A stretch of 45,373 nt of DNA, from the IMG/VR virus record IMGVR_UViG_3300017963_000379, positions 1 to 45,373 of that record. One strand, written 5' to 3'. Every line of letters starts with the position of its first letter. The stretch's first letter is position 1. This document shows, piece by piece, positions 42,601 through 45,373 of the stretch. Source of the stretch: a virus. Both the position numbers and the translations under genes were made by a program. Below the pieces are notes generated by a model, which did no database searches, was not told the origin of the DNA, and saw only the letters and a program-made list of their open reading frames with translations.

Positions 42601-43035
42601 ATGCGAGCAGAAGGAGCAAAAGTTTTAGTGCTCGATACAAAGGAACAAATCGCAAAGTTCCGTGCTCTAATGGAAAATGCAACTAAATTTAATTTTTACT
42701 ATGCAGAAAGTTTAGAAGAAGCTATAGAAAAAATATACAAAGAAAACATTCCTATTGTTCTTGTTGGCTGTAAGATTAATGGGCATGTTGCTGAAGAGAT
42801 CCCAGACATTATATTAAAAGAAACAAATAAACCTATACATGTAATATTAAATTCATTCGATGGGGATACTTGCAAGTTTAGTAGAAAAGCTTATTTGCAA
42901 AGTCCATTGTTCGATGTTATATGGCCTACAATAAATCCAGAGAAGATAACTAGAAGAATCTTAGTTGCGTTAGAAGCGCACGAGTTGGAAGTTTCCAGTA
43001 GCAGTTTCTTTTTTGCAGAAGGGGAAGAACCATGA
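42601..43035 (+). CDS. CheY-fold pseudo-receiver domain protein
   Basis: A 144-residue protein with five strand-helix units: KVLVLD (7-12), FNFYYAES (30-37), IPIVLVG (50-56), KPIHVILNS (77-85) and FDVIWP (104-109), each followed by a helix. The order fits a response-regulator receiver fold. D12 is kept, but the normal phospho-Asp at the end of strand 3 is replaced (VLVGC), and the KPF motif reads IWPTINP. It would not be phosphorylated in the usual way. It lies between an XhlA-like and a lipoprotein gene, after an AAAGGGGG site. The role is unknown. Confidence 0.6.
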   Translation: MRAEGAKVLVLDTKEQIAKFRALMENATKFNFYYAESLEEAIEKIYKENIPIVLVGCKINGHVAEEIPDIILKETNKPIHVILNSFDGDTCKFSRKAYLQSPLFDVIWPTINPEKITRRILVALEAHELEVSSSSFFFAEGEEP

Positions 43036-43454
43036 GAAAACCTGTAATGCTTTTGTTATTGAGTGCATTGTGTGCAATTGTACTTATTGGTTGCCCAATG
43101 CCAGAAGCTTATGTTAGGTCTTCGGAAATTGCCCTGCAGAATAGTAAAAACCTAGATGCAAACGTAGATATCTTTGCAAAGAATTATTATACGTTTATTG
43201 CGAAGGATACGGAGAGGTTGGTTAAAGAAGGAAAAATGAATGAGGAAGCTAGGACAAAGGTTTTAGAAAACGTTGAGAAGCAGATGGCTAACCTGAAAGA
43301 GCAATCTGTTATTAATAGGAAGTTTGTTCTTGTTGCACATGATCAGGCACACGAAGAAGGGTTGGATGTTAATGATGTGCTGTTGGCTATAAAAACAGTA
43401 AATGAAAGTTATCCAGATATAAAAGAGTTTATAGATAAATTGAAAGGCGAATAG
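43032..43454 (+). CDS. lipoprotein
   Basis: A 140-residue protein with a signal peptide (KPVMLLLLSALCAIVLIGC) and lipobox L18-I-G-C21. The mature part is a long helical domain (NLDANVDIFAKNYYTFIAKDTERLV...). It would be lipidated and anchored outside the cytoplasm. A spanin-like role is possible, but the length and lack of Pro-rich repeats are unlike Rz1. It overlaps the previous stop. Confidence 0.65.
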   Translation: MRKPVMLLLLSALCAIVLIGCPMPEAYVRSSEIALQNSKNLDANVDIFAKNYYTFIAKDTERLVKEGKMNEEARTKVLENVEKQMANLKEQSVINRKFVLVAHDQAHEEGLDVNDVLLAIKTVNESYPDIKEFIDKLKGE

Positions 43455-43456
43455 TT

Positions 43457-43732
43457 ATGCCAGAGTCGGAAGGGCCAAAAGAAGTAGATATTGACAAAGA
43501 GATTAAAGACGTAGAAGAAAAAGTAGAAGAACAGATGTCCGCGGAAGATTACTTTAATGCTATGGGATTAGATTCTACAATAGAAAAAAACGACTTTGGT
43601 ATAGATGAAGCAGAGAAGATTTTTCTGCAAGCTGCTAAAGAGGTAAAAGAACAGAAGGCTACACAAAGGAAAGTTAAATCCTATGTAAAGTATGCTTGGA
43701 GTATTTTTAATACACTTAGGAAGTTGGCCTAG
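43457..43732 (+). CDS. small helical protein
   Basis: A 91-residue protein, acidic at the start and basic at the end (VDIDKEIKDVEEKVEEQMSAEDYFNAMGL...KVKSYVKYAWSIFNTLRKLA), with an amphipathic C-terminal helix. It is flanked by lipoprotein and membrane-protein genes, so it may act at the membrane. No family is recognised. The next gene's ATG follows closely. Confidence 0.55.
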   Translation: MPESEGPKEVDIDKEIKDVEEKVEEQMSAEDYFNAMGLDSTIEKNDFGIDEAEKIFLQAAKEVKEQKATQRKVKSYVKYAWSIFNTLRKLA

Positions 43733-43744
43733 ATGGAGGAAGTT

Positions 43745-44164
43745 ATGCGTTACTGGAATACATTAGCAAGTTTTTTCTTAATTATGTTATGTCTATTTGC
43801 ATTAATGTTTGTCTGTTCTCCTGTATTTGCCGAAGCTGCAGAGTCAACAGCAACGACAGCAGTACAAGGAGAAGAAACAAACGTTATACTTCTTATCTGT
43901 ACAATTATTTCTTCTGTTGTTATTCCTAGTATTTCCCTAGTCGCATGGATCTTATTTCAGAAGGGGAAGATAAGTAAGCAGGATAAAGAGATAGCAGATA
44001 AGATAGCTGAAACTATGGCAAATGGTGTAGAAGCTTTTAAGAAAATGAATAAAACAGAAAGTAAGAAGCTTACTACTGTTATTAAGACAGAGGCAGATGT
44101 TAAAAACGTAGGCAAAGAACTTGATGATTACTTAAAGAAAAAGGGGTTAAATAACGGTATATAG
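43745..44164 (+). CDS. membrane protein with signal peptide, holin-like
   Basis: A 139-residue protein from ATG 43745 (GGAGGA at 43735-43740). Residues about 7-31 look like a cleavable signal peptide (FFLIMLCLFALMFVCSPVFAEAA). A second membrane segment (about 47-72, VILLICTIISSVVIPSISLVAWILF) precedes a Lys-rich helical tail. It is the last gene of the operon. It may be a holin or anti-holin, but no family is recognised. Confidence 0.6.
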   Translation: MRYWNTLASFFLIMLCLFALMFVCSPVFAEAAESTATTAVQGEETNVILLICTIISSVVIPSISLVAWILFQKGKISKQDKEIADKIAETMANGVEAFKKMNKTESKKLTTVIKTEADVKNVGKELDDYLKKKGLNNGI

Positions 44165-44198
44165 GAAAACCTGTAGCAAACACTGAATCCCGGGCTTG

Positions 44199-44246
44199 TA
44201 GGGTAGGGTATACAGCAAATTGGTTTTTAATGCTCAAAAAATAGCC
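44199..44246 (+). repeat. intergenic motif pair, right copy
   Basis: TAGGGTAGGGTATACA at 44199-44214 (15 of 16 bases as at 2553-2568) and AAAAATAGCC at 44237-44246, in reverse order to the left copy. A third AAAAATAGCC lies on the - strand at 44680-44689, and AAAAATAGGC at 44353-44362 is a near-match. Confidence 0.5.
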
Positions 44247-44314
44247 TTTTTCTATGTGTTTTCTATACAAAAAAGGCGGAAAACAAGCATGTTTAACAAG
44301 CAGTAAATAAAGTA

Positions 44315-44347
44315 GGGCTCCCTGGCAGAAGCTTGGGAGCCTTTTTT
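44315..44347 (+). terminator. intrinsic terminator of the structural operon
   Basis: GGCTCCC (44316-44322) and GGGAGCC (44335-44341) form a 7-bp stem with a 12-base loop, followed at once by six T residues (44342-44347). It lies about 150 bases after the last operon gene. Confidence 0.85.
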
Positions 44348-44788
44348 ATGCGAAAAATAGGCTAAAAGGTACGGTTTTTTGGTATCCTAGAATCTAGCGT
44401 ACCAATTAACACCAGAAAATCAAGAAAACGCACAAATTTTACACGATTTTTAGCCAAACTTGAGATCCAGGGATACAGCAGCACCGATTTACATAAGTAG
44501 TTTAAAAAAGATTGCCCTAAAATCGCCGATAAATCGTTGTTTTTCAGCGACTTATACAATTGTAAAATTTTAAAAAATCGCCTACTTATGGCTACGATTC
44601 CACCAACTTTCCACATCAAACCTAATTCCCGTCTAGCTTGGCGTGATTGGGCTTTTTTGCGATTTTTGGGCGAAAAAATGGCTATTTTTGGAAGCTTAAC
44701 ACTTCCCAGATCTGTAAGTAGTTACTAGACTTAGGGCAAAAAAACGAAAAACAGGGTGAAATATAGGTAAAACACAGTAAGTTTATGC

Positions 44789-44816
44789 TTTACTTATAAG
44801 TATTTAAGTATATAAT
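44789..44816 (+). promoter_or_regulatory. promoter of the AT-hook gene
   Basis: A -10 box TATAAT (44811-44816) with TTTACT (44789-44794; 4 of 6 with TTGACA) 16 bases upstream, in a very AT-rich context. Transcription would start near 44823, giving a leader of about 100 bases with a small AAGGTT-ATC-AACCTT hairpin (44875-44889). Confidence 0.6.
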
Positions 44817-44921
44817 ATACATAGGATGGCACAAACAAGCGAACAAAACGGCAAGGAGGAAAGCAAAACAGCACAAGGTTATCAACCTTTAACCCTTTTC
44901 ACTTTTTTAAAGGAGCCAGTT

Positions 44922-45269
44922 ATGGCTAAGAAGACAAAGAGAAACGGCAAGAAGCGCGGACCTGGACGTCCCAAGGGCAGCAAGAACAAAACGAAGAAGG
45001 CAAAGGCTACCACGGGCAAAAAGAGAGGCAGGAAGAAGGCTAACGGAAACGTTGCCAAGAAGCTTCTCAAGGATGCGCGAGCCTTGTACAAGGCAACGCA
45101 GAAGGAACACAACAAACTGTTCTTCGCGATGGAAAAACTGGAAGCAAAGGCAAGGGCACTTCGCGCGAAGGCGGATGCCAAGATGGACGAGCTTATGCAG
45201 CTTTCGGAAATCATTGACAAGTTTCAGGCAAAGCGCAACCGCAAGAGCAAGGCCAAGAGCAAGAAGTAG
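44922..45269 (+). CDS. AT-hook, histone-like DNA-binding protein
   Basis: A 115-residue, Lys/Ala-rich protein. An AT-hook (RGPGRPKG, 12-19) and a second basic hook-like block (KKRGRKK, 33-39) are followed by a long helix (about 44-103: LLKDARALYKATQKEHNKLFFAMEKL...) that can form a coiled coil, and a basic end. The ATG at 44922 is chosen because AAAGGAG lies at 44909-44915. An in-frame ATG at 44826 is close to the predicted transcription start and lacks a site. Codon use (AAG, GGC, GCC, CTT) is much more GC-rich than in the neighbours, which suggests strong expression. It has its own promoter and terminator. It may coat or compact phage or host DNA. Confidence 0.75.
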   Translation: MAKKTKRNGKKRGPGRPKGSKNKTKKAKATTGKKRGRKKANGNVAKKLLKDARALYKATQKEHNKLFFAMEKLEAKARALRAKADAKMDELMQLSEIIDKFQAKRNRKSKAKSKK

Positions 45270-45284
45270 AAACAAACAAACCAA

Positions 45285-45316
45285 CCCTGTAGGGAGAAAT
45301 ACCCTACAGGGTTTTT
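45285..45316 (+). terminator. intrinsic terminator after AT-hook gene
   Basis: CCCTGTAGGG (45285-45294) and CCCTACAGGG (45302-45311) form a perfect 10-bp stem with loop AGAAATA, followed by TTTTT. Two more A-T pairs can extend it. It follows the gene by 15 bases. Confidence 0.95.
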
Positions 45317-45334
45317 ATATTTTAGGTGTGTGCA

Positions 45335-45373
45335 ATGCAGGAAACAAAAACAATAGAGAGAACAAAGGAGAAA
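45335..45373 (+). CDS. start of a gene cut by the window edge
   Basis: An ATG at 45335 opens a frame (MQETKTIERTKEK) that runs to the end of the window. It lies just after the terminator. The upstream AGGTGTGTGCA is only a weak ribosome site, so the start is uncertain. Confidence 0.35.
   Translation, partial: MQETKTIERTKEK

Larger units (their letters stand above)
44165..44788 (+). other. noncoding region between structural operon and AT-hook gene
   Basis: About 620 bases without a convincing gene. It contains the operon's right-side motif pair, a terminator (44315-44347) and a repeat-rich stretch (44345-44760) with CGATTT/AAATCG words, an inverted pair TTGCCCTAA (44512-44520)/TTAGGGCAA and a pair CATAAGTAG (44492-44500)/CTACTTATG (44582-44590). 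Candidate roles are replication origin, packaging or control site, or structured RNA. Confidence 0.5.

Noticed and set aside
44537-44728. 63-residue + strand ORF in the noncoding block
   Set aside because: No ribosome site, codon use unlike its neighbours, and it crosses the repeated words and inverted repeats.
1-45373. CRISPR array, retroelement (DGR) or insertion sequence
   Set aside because: No spaced direct repeats, reverse transcriptase, transposase or terminal inverted repeats were seen. The repeats found are short motifs.

Overview
The window is the virion-structure region of a contractile-tailed (myovirus-type) double-stranded DNA phage. Every credible gene lies on the + strand. Genes are packed tightly, with stop/start overlaps and strong GGAGG-type ribosome sites. 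The DNA is AT-rich, with AGA, ACA, TTA and GTT as frequent codons. No host housekeeping gene, integrase or transposase is visible, so this reads as phage genome rather than a bacterial chromosome with a fragment in it. TAA, TAG and TGA all act as stops. The host cannot be named. A lipobox protein and signal-peptide/membrane proteins in the last module point to a bacterial envelope, and a Gram-negative host is only a weak guess.

Layout. (1) Bases 1-2672 are a loosely packed leader with small ORFs, about 400 bases of hairpin-bearing noncoding DNA, a Cys/His zinc-finger protein, an MmcB-like PD-(D/E)XK nuclease, a tRNA-Thr(UGU) and a small membrane protein. (2) 2673-10882 holds a histidine-rich protein and a group of fibre, Ig-like and small Cys proteins, plus a papain-like (NlpC/P60-type) cysteine hydrolase. 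(3) 10842-18822 is the head module: PUA/ASCH-like protein, portal, MuF head protein with a C-terminal HExxH domain, HxH-repeat protein, XkdF-type protease, scaffold with a probable nested short form, and major capsid protein with an inserted domain. (4) 18855-23218 holds head-completion, head-tail joining and tail-completion genes. (5) 23288-29921 is the tail shaft: sheath, tube, tail-assembly chaperone with a -1 frameshift signal, and tape measure. (6) 29921-39596 is the baseplate: CIS-tube/LysM-like protein, tail protein X, gpD hub, gpV spike, coiled coil, gp25-like wedge, gpJ-like wedge, a large adhesin and a gpI-like protein. (7) 39624-42275 holds a tail fibre and its partner. (8) 42277-44164 is a small membrane/lysis-type cluster that includes a CheY-fold pseudo-receiver and a lipoprotein. 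(9) 44165-45373 holds a terminator, about 0.6 kb of repeat-rich noncoding DNA, a strong promoter, an AT-hook protein with its own terminator, and the start of the next gene.

The genes cover head assembly (portal, protease, scaffold, capsid), neck, sheathed tail and baseplate, in an order close to that of PBSX- and P2/Mu-like phages. Unusual points are the fibre genes upstream of the portal and the absence of terminase genes. The best novelty leads are the predicted frameshift in the tail chaperone, the metallopeptidase-like tail on the MuF protein, the pseudo-receiver in the lysis-type cluster, the 23-residue HxH repeats, the nested scaffold start where codon usage changes, and short motifs shared by the noncoding regions on both sides of the structural operon.
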